A DNA stretch of 64,000 nt, taken from assembly GCF_004166885.1 (NCBI RefSeq), contig NZ_RCYU01000001.1, positions 682,001-746,000 of the forward strand, read 5' to 3'. The notes beneath the pieces are model-generated. The model searched no databases, had not been told where the DNA came from, and worked only from the letters and a program-made list of their open reading frames with translations. Of the stretch, positions 19,337-32,205 are shown in pieces. Each line of letters begins with the position of its first letter. Within the stretch, counting starts at the first letter, position 1. Source of the DNA: Streptococcus sp. bf_0095. GTDB lineage: Bacteria > Bacillota > Bacilli > Lactobacillales > Streptococcaceae. The translations under genes and the position numbers were made by a program.

Positions 19337-19346
19337 ATTATACCAT
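19337..19346 (-). promoter_or_regulatory. Extended -10 promoter abutting the DUF1146 gene
   Basis: TGGTATAAT on the minus strand, with TATAAT at 19337-19342, is an extended -10. Six bases separate it from the ATG at 19330, so the transcript would be leaderless for that start. Confidence 0.5.
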
Positions 19347-19417
19347 AAGACAAAGTTTCCTTTCATATTCTTAAGATTCGAAAAAAAGAAGTCGATCCAA
19401 TCAACTTCTTTTTATAT

Positions 19418-19837
19418 TTATAATCGATTTCCGACATTAATCCGGTTAATAGCGCGTTGAAGGGCAATCTTGGCACGACGTTCCATATCAACAGAATGTT
19501 GGTCCTTGGCTTCTTCAAGGGCTTTTTCAGCACGCATTTTTGCACGCTCAGCCCGGCTAATATCAATGTCTCGAGCGCGTTCCGCCGAATCCGCTACGAT
19601 GGTAATGACATTATCTACCACTTCGATAATCCCACCATTCACGGCGATCCAATCAATGTGTTTTTCGTCATCGACCCGACGGACCTTGACTTGGTCTACA
19701 GCCAAAACCGCAATGGTATTGATATGACGAGGTAAAATCCCTAATTCACCATCAATTGTCTTGACAGATACAAATGCGGCATGATGATCATAAACCAGTC
19801 CATCCGGTGTAACGATTTGGACGTTCATTTGACTCAT
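19418..19837 (-). CDS. atpC: ATP synthase F1 epsilon subunit
   Basis: 139 aa: the N-terminal beta-sandwich ([31 protein letters not shown]) and the C-terminal helical hairpin ([17 protein letters not shown]). It is the central-stalk subunit that couples rotation to catalysis and can inhibit ATP hydrolysis. It is the last gene of the atp operon, 13 bp after atpD. Confidence 0.96.
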   Translation of the reverse strand: MSQMNVQIVTPDGLVYDHHAAFVSVKTIDGELGILPRHINTIAVLAVDQVKVRRVDDEKHIDWIAVNGGIIEVVDNVITIVADSAERARDIDISRAERAKMRAEKALEEAKDQHSVDMERRAKIALQRAINRINVGNRL

Positions 19838-19850
19838 CTTTCACCTCTTC

Positions 19851-21266
<1,416 letters not shown>

Positions 21267-21284
21267 CTATTCTATTAAGTTTCT

Positions 21285-21312
21285 AAGCTTGGTCATACAT
21301 ATAAGCAAGCTT
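21285..21312 (-). other. Hairpin in the atpG-atpD gap
   Basis: AAGCTTG (21285-21291) pairs with CAAGCTT (21306-21312) around a 14-nt loop. No T-run follows. It could stabilise mRNA ends or mark a processing site between atpG and atpD; that role is inferred. Confidence 0.4.
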
Positions 21313-21345
21313 ATTTTTGTATTGTTAAAATGTGCATCGAATCAA

Positions 21346-22233
21346 CTACTCAAGCGCACTCGCTCCTGCAACAATTTCCGTAATTTCTTGCGTAATGGTT
21401 GCCTGACGAGCTCGGTTGTATTGAATGGTCAATTCATCAATTACCTTCTTGGCATTGTCTGTTGCTGTTTGCATGGCCATCATACCGGCAGCATTTTCAG
21501 CTGTTTTGGCATCAACGATGGCTCCATAAATCATACTTTCAGCAAACTGTGGAAGCAATTGATCCAAAATCGCATCTCGGTCTGATTCCAACTCCAGATT
21601 CAAGATATAATCTTCATCTGCTTCGTTGGGGTCCAAGTCAATGATCGGAAGCATTTGCTCAACCCGCAATTGACTGGTCAAACTATTGACGTGGTGGTTA
21701 TAACAGACATACAATTCATCAAACAATTCATTTTGATACATTTGGACTGTCTTGTTAATGATCTTCCGCACTTCATCAAAGCTTGGTTGATCAGCTAGGC
21801 CACGTAGTTCATAAACCGGCTGGATGCCTCTTGCTCTAAAGAAATCTGCCCCAATACTTCCAATACAGATGACTTCAAAATCCTCACCCGTTGGATGGTA
21901 TTCTTCCTTCAATTCCATGACAGACTTGAGAATAGAGGCGTTGTATCCTCCCACTAGTCCACGGTCAGAAGTGATGACAATATAAGCAGACTTTTTGACA
22001 GGCCGACTCTTTAAAAATGGATGGTACTTAGACTTATCATTCTCAGCCTCATGTCCATGTAAGAGGTCGGTCAATAGCTTACGAACCTTAGATGCGTAAA
22101 TTTGGAAGTCCTTGGCAGCTTGCTCAGACTTCCCAAGTTTGGCAGCAGATACCATCTGCATAGCATTTGTAATTTGACTGGTATTCTTTGTCGATGCAAT
22201 TTTATTTTTGATATCATTTAAAGAAACTGCCAT
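21346..22233 (-). CDS. atpG: ATP synthase F1 gamma subunit
   Basis: 295 aa with the N-terminal helix [29 protein letters not shown] (positions 4-32) and the conserved C-terminal [16 protein letters not shown] of the rotating shaft. It follows atpA by 15 bp. Confidence 0.97.
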   Translation of the reverse strand: MAVSLNDIKNKIASTKNTSQITNAMQMVSAAKLGKSEQAAKDFQIYASKVRKLLTDLLHGHEAENDKSKYHPFLKSRPVKKSAYIVITSDRGLVGGYNASILKSVMELKEEYHPTGEDFEVICIGSIGADFFRARGIQPVYELRGLADQPSFDEVRKIINKTVQMYQNELFDELYVCYNHHVNSLTSQLRVEQMLPIIDLDPNEADEDYILNLELESDRDAILDQLLPQFAESMIYGAIVDAKTAENAAGMMAMQTATDNAKKVIDELTIQYNRARQATITQEITEIVAGASALE

Positions 22234-22248
22234 CTGCCACTCCTATTT

Positions 22249-23757
<1,509 letters not shown>

Positions 23758-23769
23758 TCACACCACTTT

Positions 23770-24306
23770 CTATTTCAAATTTGCTTTTATGACTTGCAAT
23801 TGACGTTTGAGACTGGTATCAAGCGTCTTGTGATTTGCTGAAACCACAAAACCACCAATCAGATCTGGATCCAGTTCTTCTTTAAGCGAACGAACTTGGA
23901 TACCAAATTTCTTTTCAATAATAGGGATCAACTTTTCTTTTTGAGCCTGATCCAGTCCGGCAACCGAAGAAACGGTTACTTCGAAACAGTTGCTCAGCTG
24001 TTGAATTTGATCCATACTAACTCTGACAATGTCATAAAATAAGGCTTCACGATGATTGAGAATAACCACTTCAATCAAATGGTCTAGTAATGCTGAATCC
24101 GAGTTTTGAAAGAGTCGAAGACTCTTCGCTTTCTCTTCATCCTCTACACCGATATGAGCTAAAAATGCAGCAAGGCCTGTTTCTTCAAAAACAGCCTTAA
24201 TTTGACTTAATTTTTCATAAACGTCATCTTGCTGATTCTTTTCAAATACCAATTGAACAAAAGGCTGGGAATATTTCTCAATTACCATTAATTGCTTTTT
24301 GTCCAT
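23770..24306 (-). CDS. atpH: ATP synthase delta subunit
   Basis: 178 aa of the OSCP/delta family: a helical N-terminal domain and a C-terminal stretch ending DPDLIGGFVVSANHKTLDTS (to about residue 167). It links F1 to the peripheral stalk. The start overlaps the atpF stop by one base (TAATG). Confidence 0.95.
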   Translation of the reverse strand: MDKKQLMVIEKYSQPFVQLVFEKNQQDDVYEKLSQIKAVFEETGLAAFLAHIGVEDEEKAKSLRLFQNSDSALLDHLIEVVILNHREALFYDIVRVSMDQIQQLSNCFEVTVSSVAGLDQAQKEKLIPIIEKKFGIQVRSLKEELDPDLIGGFVVSANHKTLDTSLKRQLQVIKANLK

Positions 24307-24800
24307 TAGGCATCTCCTAATTCATTTAGGTAGCGATCGATCAGTTGGCGATGGCCTTCAGAGTCCAACTGTTGGCTTAGCAATTTACCTGCCAAGTTGA
24401 CGGTTAGGTCTGCGACATCTCCCTTGATACTGTTCATCGCTTCTTCTTTATTTTGCGAAATTTCTAATTGCGCTTTTTCTTTCAAGCGAAGGGCTTCTTG
24501 GTTAGCTTCACTAAGAATATGAGCCTTATTTTTTTCGGCTGTTTCCTTAGCCGTTTCAAGAATTGTCGTTGCTTCTTGACGACTACCTGCCAACTCCGCT
24601 TCGCGTTTTGCAGCTAGTTCCTCAGCCTTTTTACGGGCTGCCTCTGCTTCGTCAATATCGTTGGTAATTTTTTCAGCACGCGCATCCAAAATACTAGTAA
24701 TATTACCCCAAGCATATTTCTTTACTAAAAAGATTAATAAGAGGAAGGAACCAGCGATCAGTATAAAGTCACCAATAATGGTACCAATTGTTAAATCCAT
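24306..24800 (-). CDS. atpF: ATP synthase Fo b subunit
   Basis: 164 aa: one N-terminal membrane helix ([22 protein letters not shown]), then a long charged coiled coil ([20 protein letters not shown]) that forms the stator. Overlap with atpH suggests coupled translation. Confidence 0.96.
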   Translation of the reverse strand: MDLTIGTIIGDFILIAGSFLLLIFLVKKYAWGNITSILDARAEKITNDIDEAEAARKKAEELAAKREAELAGSRQEATTILETAKETAEKNKAHILSEANQEALRLKEKAQLEISQNKEEAMNSIKGDVADLTVNLAGKLLSQQLDSEGHRQLIDRYLNELGDA

Positions 24801-24815
24801 CTTCTACTCCTCTAC

Positions 24816-25532
24816 TTACTCTTCCTCACCGTTTATTTTTTTACCTATGTACATGGATGACAACATGGTAAATACATAGGCTTGGATACATGAAATGAAA
24901 ATTGAAAAGGCTGTCCATAACATGCTTCCAATAAAGGCTACTGGATACCAATAAAAGGCTTGTTGAGACAAGGCTAAGAGCAAGCCTGCCAATACTTCAC
25001 CGGCAAAAATATTCCCGTAGATCCGAATTGCTAAGGAAGCAAAATTGGTCACCTCTTCTAGGAGGTTCATCGGGGTCATAAAACCAGGAGTTGCAAAGGC
25101 CTTCAAGTATTCCTTAAAGCCTCGACGACGCACTCCTTCCACATGAGCGATCAAGGTGATCATAAAGGAGAGAGATAAGTCATAGCCGAGGTTAGCCGTT
25201 GGGGAAGTCCACAAGTTATAACCGTTTGTTGTTTGGATTTTTGCCATTAAGCCAATATTATTGGCCACCAAGATAAAGAGAAAGAGAGAAAACAAGAACA
25301 AAGAATAATCCTTCATATAATGCTCTCCAATGTTCCCCTTGGTAAAACTAATGACAAAGTCGTAAATCATCTCAAGAGCATTTTGTTTGCCCTTAGGACG
25401 GAGGGTCATTTTGCGACTTGCCCAATAGACAAAGGCAAAGACCATCAAAACAGTTACAAGAGACATGGCAAGTAGGGTCAAATCAAAGGATACTGGTCCA
25501 ATATTTAGGGTTGGATTCACACTTTCTTCCAA
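24816..25532 (-). CDS. atpB: ATP synthase Fo a subunit
   Basis: 238 aa with five or six membrane helices. The essential arginine lies in the segment [15 protein letters not shown] of the penultimate helix pair. It forms the proton half-channels. It lies 32 bp after atpE. Confidence 0.96.
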   Translation of the reverse strand: MEESVNPTLNIGPVSFDLTLLAMSLVTVLMVFAFVYWASRKMTLRPKGKQNALEMIYDFVISFTKGNIGEHYMKDYSLFLFSLFLFILVANNIGLMAKIQTTNGYNLWTSPTANLGYDLSLSFMITLIAHVEGVRRRGFKEYLKAFATPGFMTPMNLLEEVTNFASLAIRIYGNIFAGEVLAGLLLALSQQAFYWYPVAFIGSMLWTAFSIFISCIQAYVFTMLSSMYIGKKINGEEE

Positions 25533-25564
25533 GGTTTGACACCTCCTTTCCTAAATAGAGAAGT

Positions 25565-25765
25565 CTATTTAATAACGAAGGCCATGGCCAAGGTTACGAA
25601 GAAGGTACCTTCTACAAAGGCAATCCCAAGGATTAAAAGGCTACGTAATTGACCGATAATCTCTGGTTGACGAGAAGCAGCTTTGAAAAGATTACTCATA
25701 ATCAATCCTTCAGCAATGGACACGCCGAAGCAGGCAAAACACAGACCTAAAAATGTTAAATTCAT
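25565..25765 (-). CDS. atpE: ATP synthase Fo c subunit
   Basis: 66-aa hairpin of two helices; the proton-carrying carboxylate is E52 in [10 protein letters not shown] and the polar loop is ASRQPEI. First gene of the operon, in the order c-a-b-delta-alpha-gamma-beta-epsilon, with c ahead of a as is usual in streptococci. Confidence 0.96.
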   Translation of the reverse strand: MNLTFLGLCFACFGVSIAEGLIMSNLFKAASRQPEIIGQLRSLLILGIAFVEGTFFVTLAMAFVIK

Positions 25766-25798
25766 GATGAATTCTCCTTAAATAAATTTTACTCCTTT

Positions 25799-25827
25799 AG
25801 TTTACTCCTAAAAGATATAATAGTCAA
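25799..25827 (-). promoter_or_regulatory. Promoter of the atp operon
   Basis: TTGACT (25822-25827), 17-bp spacer, TAAACT (25799-25804) on the minus strand, 33 bp upstream of atpE. The rest of 25828-26000 shows no gene or other clear site. Confidence 0.7.
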
Positions 25828-25993
25828 ATGTTTGCCTAGAAAGAAAACGTTTTATAGCAATTCTGTTACTACTTTCAAAATTCCTCTTGTCACTAGCTTT
25901 CAAAAGATTCTAATCATTTTTAGACGCTTTGTCTATTTTTGCTTTCAATAAAAATTTATACTATTTTTATCAGCAGGAGACCTAATTTTACCA

Positions 25994-26026
25994 AACATAA
26001 AAACTCATCTGCTCAGCAGATGAGTT
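25994..26026 (-). terminator. Terminator of the zinc metalloprotease gene
   Basis: Eleven-bp perfect stem, ACTCATCTGCT against AGCAGATGAGT, followed by TTTTTATG on the minus strand, directly after the stop codon. Confidence 0.88.
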
Positions 26027-26032
26027 CTTCGA

Positions 26033-29000
26033 TTATTTGAAAATCGAGGTTTTGAAACTGTCCGTTTCTTGTAGCAATTTCTTAAAGACTTTCTCTTTCA
26101 GTGAAACAGTATTGTCAAATTTGACAGAGCCGTTACTTAGGGTTGCTTTATCTTTATCCACTGCTTCAGCAAATGCACGTTTCAAGTCTTCATAGCTATT
26201 GTAGGTTTTACCGTCGATGTCAATAGATTGAATTCCTTTTTTAGCGTTATTCACTACTTCTTCGAAATAAGCTTTCTTCCATTCTTCAAGATTATTGAAT
26301 CTTCCATCAGAAATCTTCTGAATAACGAAATCATCCCCTAGAGTGGCAAGTCCAGCTTGTTTGGACTCTTGTTTATACTTGTTCGAAGCATATCCTAGGA
26401 AGCCTTTTTCATAGCCATAGTAACCCCAAATTCTGAAGGTATTGTGTTTGAAGGACATAGCTCCTGGAGCCCCTTCACTGGTGTTGCCACCATAGATCCC
26501 TGTCATCATTGGCACAGTCACATAAGCTGAACCAAAGTCAGATGGGTTATAGACTCCATTTCCAGGACCACGATTGGTCATAAAGTTGTTGGTAATGAGG
26601 TCATCTACTGTATGCAAAGCAATGGCTTTTTCCTCATCACTCAAAGGACGGACCTTATCGAATTGATTCTTGGTGTTAGCTCCTCGGTATTGTTTATCGA
26701 CCTTCTTGAACCAAGCATTGTTCAAGTCTTGACTGCCTTTATTGAGAACAGCTTCCCCTTCTAGATAATCCAGAAGCATGAGGGCATCATTATAACCTTT
26801 CATGTAACGGTCAATCTCCTCACGTGAGGTGAGGTCATTTGGATTGGTATTGTACCATTGGTTGCCATCATTTGGACGTTCATAGGCCATATTGAGACCC
26901 AAGGCTTTGTATTCCCCATTTGGATTTGATACAGATGGGGTTTGGAGCATTCCTTGGGCAAAGGCTTCAATATCTGTTCCTTCGCGGTGTCTCCAACCAC
27001 CTAAGTAAACCATACGGTCATTGACGTGCGTCGTTTCGTGCGTAAAGGCAGAAACCCCAAAATCACTGATCATATCCGTTACCATGAAGAAGACGGAATC
27101 ATCTTTATAAGGATTTCCGTAAATTCGAGCCACTGCTCCCATGCGCCAATCTGTCGCATGGTAACGATCGGTTGGACCATACAACTCCCGAATTGGAGCG
27201 ACATCTTTGCCACTGTTGGTGTGGCCATAACGGTCTGTACTAATGCCCTTGTAGTTTTGGTTATCAAGGACAGGGGTCGGCACCATATTATTGCTCTTCA
27301 AGAGTTGATTGCGTACCTTATCCGTTGCTAGACGTGACCAGAAATCTAGGTAATTCTGTTGTCCTTTAGCCACCTTATCAATTTCGGCTTTGAAGGCATT
27401 GCGTTCTGCTTCCGTGTTCTTGCCATATTTCTCGAAGGAACTATAGGCCATGGTATTGTAGGTTGAAATCAAGAACATATGAGCATCTTTTAAGTTCAAG
27501 AGTGGCAAGATCATTTTACCGTGAACATCATTATTTAAGCCCTCATAGGCTCTGTGTTTAGCAGACACGAATGCTGGGTTGGTCGTCTTAGGTTCCACAA
27601 TATAGACATTGTCTTTGGTTGCTTTGATGAACCAATCATTCAAGTCTGTATCACTTGTAAAGAGCTCCATATTGTATTTCAGGAAGTCATTTAAGTTACC
27701 AGAAAGAGTCGATTTAGCCACAACTTCACGGAATGCATCGTGGGTACGAGTCCCTTTGATGTAGTCTTCTTTTGAACCAATTTCAATCAAACGGTCTAAG
27801 ACATCAACATTCTTCCCATAGAAGTCTGGCTTGAACAACATGAGCTGCTTAAGATTGACATCATCAAACTTCACTCCATAATAGCGGTTGAGGTAAGAGA
27901 GACCCAAAAGAACAGCGGCCTTGTTGTCATCAACTTTCTTGATAAGGGCCCGTTTGGCAGCCTCATCTGTATTTAATTGATGGTCTTGGTTTTCAACCAG
28001 TTGTTTGACAAAGTGAGTCAGATTATCCTTGACTGCTTGGAAGCTTTCTTCAAGGTAAAGGTTCTTAATGGCATTGACTTTGTTAGGACCTGTTCGACCA
28101 AGATGTGTGTAGATTGGATCTGATTGTAATTCTACAGGACTTAATTTCCCTACGATAGCACTGATGAGATCGCTCCGGTCTTTGTCCACCATATTCGGCG
28201 TGTAGACTACTTCACCGAGCTCCGCTACACTGTACTCTTTGACTTGTTTGACTTTAGACTCTTTCGGTGAAATGCTGAAGACATCTTTGGTCTTATCTGC
28301 GTAGTGGATCAGGATGTGGTCCGCATCCGCTAATTCAGTGACAAAATCATTTCCCTTCATAGCGGTCACAGACAAGACTTCCTTGGTCAAGAGAGGACTA
28401 GTTGCAGCCAGTTTATTCCCTTGGTCGACAATCCATTCTTTATTATAGAAAGGTTGCAATTTAGCGATATTGCGGTAAGCTAGCTCACGAGTGGCATCGT
28501 AAGCAGTGATTGCCTTGTATTGATCGTCTTTGTTAACGAGGTTATTGAGCTTGTCTTCAATCGGTTTGCTGCTGGTAAATGTTTGAGCAGTGATTCCCAT
28601 TGCTTCGATTTTCTGCTCAGCTTCTGCTAGTGAGATACTTGGAATTTTACGGGAGTTGTTAAAGGTTTTCTTCCCTTCACTCACGCCTTCCACACTGTAA
28701 TTGCGCTTGGTTCTTGAATAGGTGAAGTAATCATCTGCGTCTATATCTGAGTGACCAAATACCATCTCACCCGTCTTGACTTTCATCATCGTGATGTTGT
28801 CTTCGATAGTCCCCAAGGCCCAGTTGGTCCCTAGTAATCCACCAGATTGCACCGCTTCTTTGAGTTCAATTGAACCTTTAGCAACTGAATTTCTGAGGAC
28901 CCCTTCTTTACCAACCGTGTGGTTATTTCCACCATTTTGGGAGGAGTAGACGAGACCTGCAGCTTTGGCTTTGTTCCCAGTAATTTCAGCATCAACGTAA

Positions 29001-31960
29001 GCTTTTTCAACAACACCTTTCCAGTTTTCGCCAACAACACCCGCTAGATAGCCACCTTTGTTACCAGTAGCGTGCAGTTTCCCGATAAAGGCAACATTGC
29101 TGACCTTCCCACTACCATCAATTTTATTGACGATCCCTGCTACGTCATTGTTCCCGACAACACTTCCTGTTACTTTAACGTTCTCGACAGTTGCATTGTT
29201 TTTGATGATACCTGCGATTGGGGCTACTCGATCTGTCCCAGGTAGATCAATATTGACATTTTCAAGCAAGAGATTCTTAACCGAGCCACCTTCGATGTTC
29301 CCAAACAAGGGACGCGTGATATTATGGATGGCAAATTTGTTACCTTCTGTACTTTCCAAAATTCCCTTGAAGGCATTGGTTACATAAGATTTTCCTGCTG
29401 GCTGGACATTGGCCGCATTCATATTGCTACCCAATTTAAAGGTACCAGTCGGATTGGCTCGCATGGCTTTTACAAGTTCGTTGAAATTGTAGTAGACATC
29501 ACCTTCATGAGCTTTTGGTTTCGCAATATAGTGGACATAGTCCTCATTGAACTGGTTGTCTGCAGTCCGTTGGACCAAATCTGGAGCTTTGGCTGTTACT
29601 TTGTAGAGGGTCGCGCCATCTACCGTCACTTCTTCGATTCTATCAACGGCTAGTTTCGTGACCTTATTATCATGGGTGGTAACTTTTAAGTAGTATGGCT
29701 TCACATCAGACGGTGTTTCAGTCAAGAGGCTGCTATCGGTCTCAAGACCTTGGTCATCCACGCTAATCAGACTGGTTTCCTTGATGTTTTTGATTTCAAT
29801 TTTTTTAAGGTCAAGTCTTAGCGGTTCTTCCTTAAGAACTTCTTCTTCATCCCCATTTCCACGGTCATAGACCATGGTCGTTGCGAGCGTATAATCCTTG
29901 TAGTAGTCTAAGTCTGCTAAAGCAGCCGCTAAATCCGTCTCAGAAAGGGCAAAAGTTTTCACCACTTGATCGCCCTTCTTCAATACAGCCTGGATAGACT
30001 TGATGGTCACACCGTCTGGTTTATCCAAACGATAAGTAGCTTTGGCACTGCGCTTCAATTCTTCCTTATCGACCTGAGTCAAGGTTAAGGTAGGCTTTTC
30101 AAGTTCTTTGCTTCCTTTTTGAATGATCTGATCTTGGACTTGTTCAACTACTTCCTCAGAAACAGTAGGAGCATCCGCCGTTTTAACCCCCTTGATGGTC
30201 TTATAGACCTTGGTGATTTTTTTCTTCCCATTCTTACCAGCTTGAGAAACCCTTTCGCTTCCTTTTAACAAGGTAGCATCTTGTTCGGTTACCGTCTTAA
30301 ATGGAATTTCCTCAAACGAAACATCCTCTGTTTGGCCTTCAATCGCCTTACTTCCTCGACTAATTTTTTCTGTCACAGGAGCTTTTACAGTTTCAGTTGT
30401 CGTACTGAGGGGCTCTCCAACTTTCTCACCATTGACTGTTTTATAGACACGGCGAATTTCCTGGCTACCAGCCTCGCCTTTTTGAAGGAGGCTCTCTTCA
30501 TCGGTGTAACGATTGGCATCCGTTACATACTCTGTTGCATATGGGAGGGCCACCGTTTCTGTCTCTGTTACCGTCCCTTCTATTACTTGATAGGTTGGGT
30601 TCTCCGGTTGAACAGGAGCTTCGCCGACATGACCTTCTTCTTGGGTTCCCTTGGCTTCCACCAGGCCTGTATAGGCTGGAGTCTCTGGTTGAATGGGAGC
30701 TTCGCCGACATGGCCTTCTTCTTGGGTCCCCTTAGCTTCAACAACACCGGTATATTCTGAGTTCTCTGGTTGAACCGGGGCTTCGCCGACATGGCCTTCT
30801 TCTTGGGTCCCCTTGGCTTCCACCACACCGGTATAGGCTGGGGCTTCCGGTTGAACAGGCGCTTCTCCTACATGACCTTCTTCTTGGGTTCCCTTAGCTT
30901 CCACCACACCGGTATAGGCTGGGACTTCCGGCTGAACAGGCGCTTCTCCCACATGACCTTCTTCCTGCGTTCCCTTAGCTGTGACCACTGGGGCAGGTTG
31001 TGGACTTGGTTGAACATCCTCCTTGGTCCCGACAGCAAGAATTTGTGCAACTGGTTCTTTAGTAACCTTGCTTTCAACTACCTTGCGAACTTCATGACCA
31101 TTTACCGTACTCACTTCTGTTAAAACAGTCTGTTCACCATTTTGTCCAGCTCTTAGAACCCTTGTTTGACCTTTTTCTAAAGTAGGATCTGCTTGTTCTA
31201 CCATTTCAAACGGAATACTTTCTGTTGAAACTTCAACGTTTGGCTGGTCCACAATAGGAAAAGCAGGACCCTCTTCAGGTGTTACCTGCGATAGAGTCTT
31301 TCCTTCTGTTGCAGGTTGGGACACTGGCTTCTCCTCCACTCTTACATGAGGTTCTTGGCCCGTAGCTCTTGGATCAACTGGACAACGAAGGTAGCCAACA
31401 TAGTCATAGCCTTCTATCTGGATGACACCATTGGCTAGTTCTTTACTGCTTGCAATTGAAAGAGTCTGATTGTAGCTTGCTAATTCAATATTTTGCAAGG
31501 CTGCGGCATCAATGGATAAGAGTAAGCTTTGCCCCATGGAACCAATTAATAGGAGTCCCATTACTTTTTTACGATGTTTTTTGGACAGCAAAAGAACTGC
31601 TAAAGAGGCAGTCCCTAAACTAAGGCCAGCAATCGCCAATTCGGTCGTCCCTGTTTGTGGCAATAGACCTTGACTAGGTGTTTTCTTCTTATAGACCAGA
31701 TAAAAGGTATCTTCATTTTGATATTCTTCAGGAATAGCACGAATCACCTGAGCTTGTTCCTCAGGAGCCAACTCATTTTCCGTGACATACCCCATATGAA
31801 CTGTCGCTTCTGCCGTGAATTGATCAGCTTGTACAGAAGGCGCTCCTAATACACTCCCTGCAAAAAGAAGGGCTCCAATAGCAACCGGACCCACTCCGAC
31901 GGATAATTTTCGAATCGAATACTTGGTAATCTTTTCAAAAGCTTGTCTTCTTTGTTTCAT
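26033..31960 (-). CDS. YSIRK/LPxTG zinc metalloprotease, M26 family (IgA1 protease/ZmpB-like)
   Basis: 1975 aa from ATG 31958-31960, chosen because AGGAAG lies upstream and the protein then begins MKQRRQAFEKITKYSIRKLS. Order of parts: YSIRK signal (14-18); N-terminal LPQTG (100-104) with two hydrophobic helices, the arrangement peculiar to streptococcal M26 proteases; three G5-type domains with five 27-residue repeats between the first and second; then the peptidase region with HETTH (zinc ligands H1641 and H1645, base E1642) and the third ligand E1665 in GTDIEAFAQG. It is surface-anchored. The substrate (IgA1, mucin or other host protein) cannot be assigned from the motif. Confidence 0.9.
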   Translation of the reverse strand: MKQRRQAFEKITKYSIRKLSVGVGPVAIGALLFAGSVLGAPSVQADQFTAEATVHMGYVTENELAPEEQAQVIRAIPEEYQNEDTFYLVYKKKTPSQGLLPQTGTTELAIAGLSLGTASLAVLLLSKKHRKKVMGLLLIGSMGQSLLLSIDAAALQNIELASYNQTLSIASSKELANGVIQIEGYDYVGYLRCPVDPRATGQEPHVRVEEKPVSQPATEGKTLSQVTPEEGPAFPIVDQPNVEVSTESIPFEMVEQADPTLEKGQTRVLRAGQNGEQTVLTEVSTVNGHEVRKVVESKVTKEPVAQILAVGTKEDVQPSPQPAPVVTAKGTQEEGHVGEAPVQPEVPAYTGVVEAKGTQEEGHVGEAPVQPEAPAYTGVVEAKGTQEEGHVGEAPVQPENSEYTGVVEAKGTQEEGHVGEAPIQPETPAYTGLVEAKGTQEEGHVGEAPVQPENPTYQVIEGTVTETETVALPYATEYVTDANRYTDEESLLQKGEAGSQEIRRVYKTVNGEKVGEPLSTTTETVKAPVTEKISRGSKAIEGQTEDVSFEEIPFKTVTEQDATLLKGSERVSQAGKNGKKKITKVYKTIKGVKTADAPTVSEEVVEQVQDQIIQKGSKELEKPTLTLTQVDKEELKRSAKATYRLDKPDGVTIKSIQAVLKKGDQVVKTFALSETDLAAALADLDYYKDYTLATTMVYDRGNGDEEEVLKEEPLRLDLKKIEIKNIKETSLISVDDQGLETDSSLLTETPSDVKPYYLKVTTHDNKVTKLAVDRIEEVTVDGATLYKVTAKAPDLVQRTADNQFNEDYVHYIAKPKAHEGDVYYNFNELVKAMRANPTGTFKLGSNMNAANVQPAGKSYVTNAFKGILESTEGNKFAIHNITRPLFGNIEGGSVKNLLLENVNIDLPGTDRVAPIAGIIKNNATVENVKVTGSVVGNNDVAGIVNKIDGSGKVSNVAFIGKLHATGNKGGYLAGVVGENWKGVVEKAYVDAEITGNKAKAAGLVYSSQNGGNNHTVGKEGVLRNSVAKGSIELKEAVQSGGLLGTNWALGTIEDNITMMKVKTGEMVFGHSDIDADDYFTYSRTKRNYSVEGVSEGKKTFNNSRKIPSISLAEAEQKIEAMGITAQTFTSSKPIEDKLNNLVNKDDQYKAITAYDATRELAYRNIAKLQPFYNKEWIVDQGNKLAATSPLLTKEVLSVTAMKGNDFVTELADADHILIHYADKTKDVFSISPKESKVKQVKEYSVAELGEVVYTPNMVDKDRSDLISAIVGKLSPVELQSDPIYTHLGRTGPNKVNAIKNLYLEESFQAVKDNLTHFVKQLVENQDHQLNTDEAAKRALIKKVDDNKAAVLLGLSYLNRYYGVKFDDVNLKQLMLFKPDFYGKNVDVLDRLIEIGSKEDYIKGTRTHDAFREVVAKSTLSGNLNDFLKYNMELFTSDTDLNDWFIKATKDNVYIVEPKTTNPAFVSAKHRAYEGLNNDVHGKMILPLLNLKDAHMFLISTYNTMAYSSFEKYGKNTEAERNAFKAEIDKVAKGQQNYLDFWSRLATDKVRNQLLKSNNMVPTPVLDNQNYKGISTDRYGHTNSGKDVAPIRELYGPTDRYHATDWRMGAVARIYGNPYKDDSVFFMVTDMISDFGVSAFTHETTHVNDRMVYLGGWRHREGTDIEAFAQGMLQTPSVSNPNGEYKALGLNMAYERPNDGNQWYNTNPNDLTSREEIDRYMKGYNDALMLLDYLEGEAVLNKGSQDLNNAWFKKVDKQYRGANTKNQFDKVRPLSDEEKAIALHTVDDLITNNFMTNRGPGNGVYNPSDFGSAYVTVPMMTGIYGGNTSEGAPGAMSFKHNTFRIWGYYGYEKGFLGYASNKYKQESKQAGLATLGDDFVIQKISDGRFNNLEEWKKAYFEEVVNNAKKGIQSIDIDGKTYNSYEDLKRAFAEAVDKDKATLSNGSVKFDNTVSLKEKVFKKLLQETDSFKTSIFK
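30586..30990. repeat. Five 81-bp tandem repeats in the protease gene
   Basis: Five copies with 81-bp spacing encode VVEAKGTQEEGHVGEAPVQP plus seven variable residues (such as ENSEYTG or EAPAYTG). Copies differ by a few substitutions, mostly in the last residues. The long open frame on the opposite strand over this region is a by-product of the repeat. Confidence 0.93.
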
Positions 31961-32167
31961 CCTATAACTTCCTACATAGTAATATTTGTAAATCATAGGA
32001 AATCTCATTTATTTTTGGAAAAGGTCAACACTTTCCCTAAACCAGCTTCCTGTGATTTTTTACCTTTATCTATCTTATCTTTTTTCGTATCTTTTAGCAA
32101 CTTATTTTACTTAGATTTTTTCCTTTATTTCATTCCCTATATTTTAGTTGCAACTTCTTACTTCCTC

Positions 32168-32197
32168 AAGAAAAAAACGCCTAAAAATAGGCGTTTT
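32168..32197 (-). terminator. Terminator of the glg operon
   Basis: Ten-bp stem AAAACGCCTA/TAGGCGTTTT with loop AAAA, then seven T on the minus strand, just past the glgA stop. The remaining 31961-32165 leader of the protease gene is A-T rich; TTGACC is visible near 32024-32029 but no matching -10 is convincing. Confidence 0.88.
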
Positions 32198-32205
32198 CAT
32201 TCATC

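Noticed and set aside
30586..30990. Regular 81-bp repeats considered as a CRISPR array
   Set aside because: They are contiguous and code for a repeated peptide in frame; no unique spacers and no cas genes.
30281..31123. Long plus-strand frames opposite the protease repeats
   Set aside because: They mirror the repeated codons of the M26 protease gene and have no start signals.
31961..32008. Upstream start of the M26 protease (16 extra residues)
   Set aside because: The start at 31960 has a ribosome site and gives the usual YSIRK signal layout.
32024..32029. TTGACC as the -35 of the protease promoter
   Set aside because: No acceptable -10 hexamer at 16-18 bp spacing.
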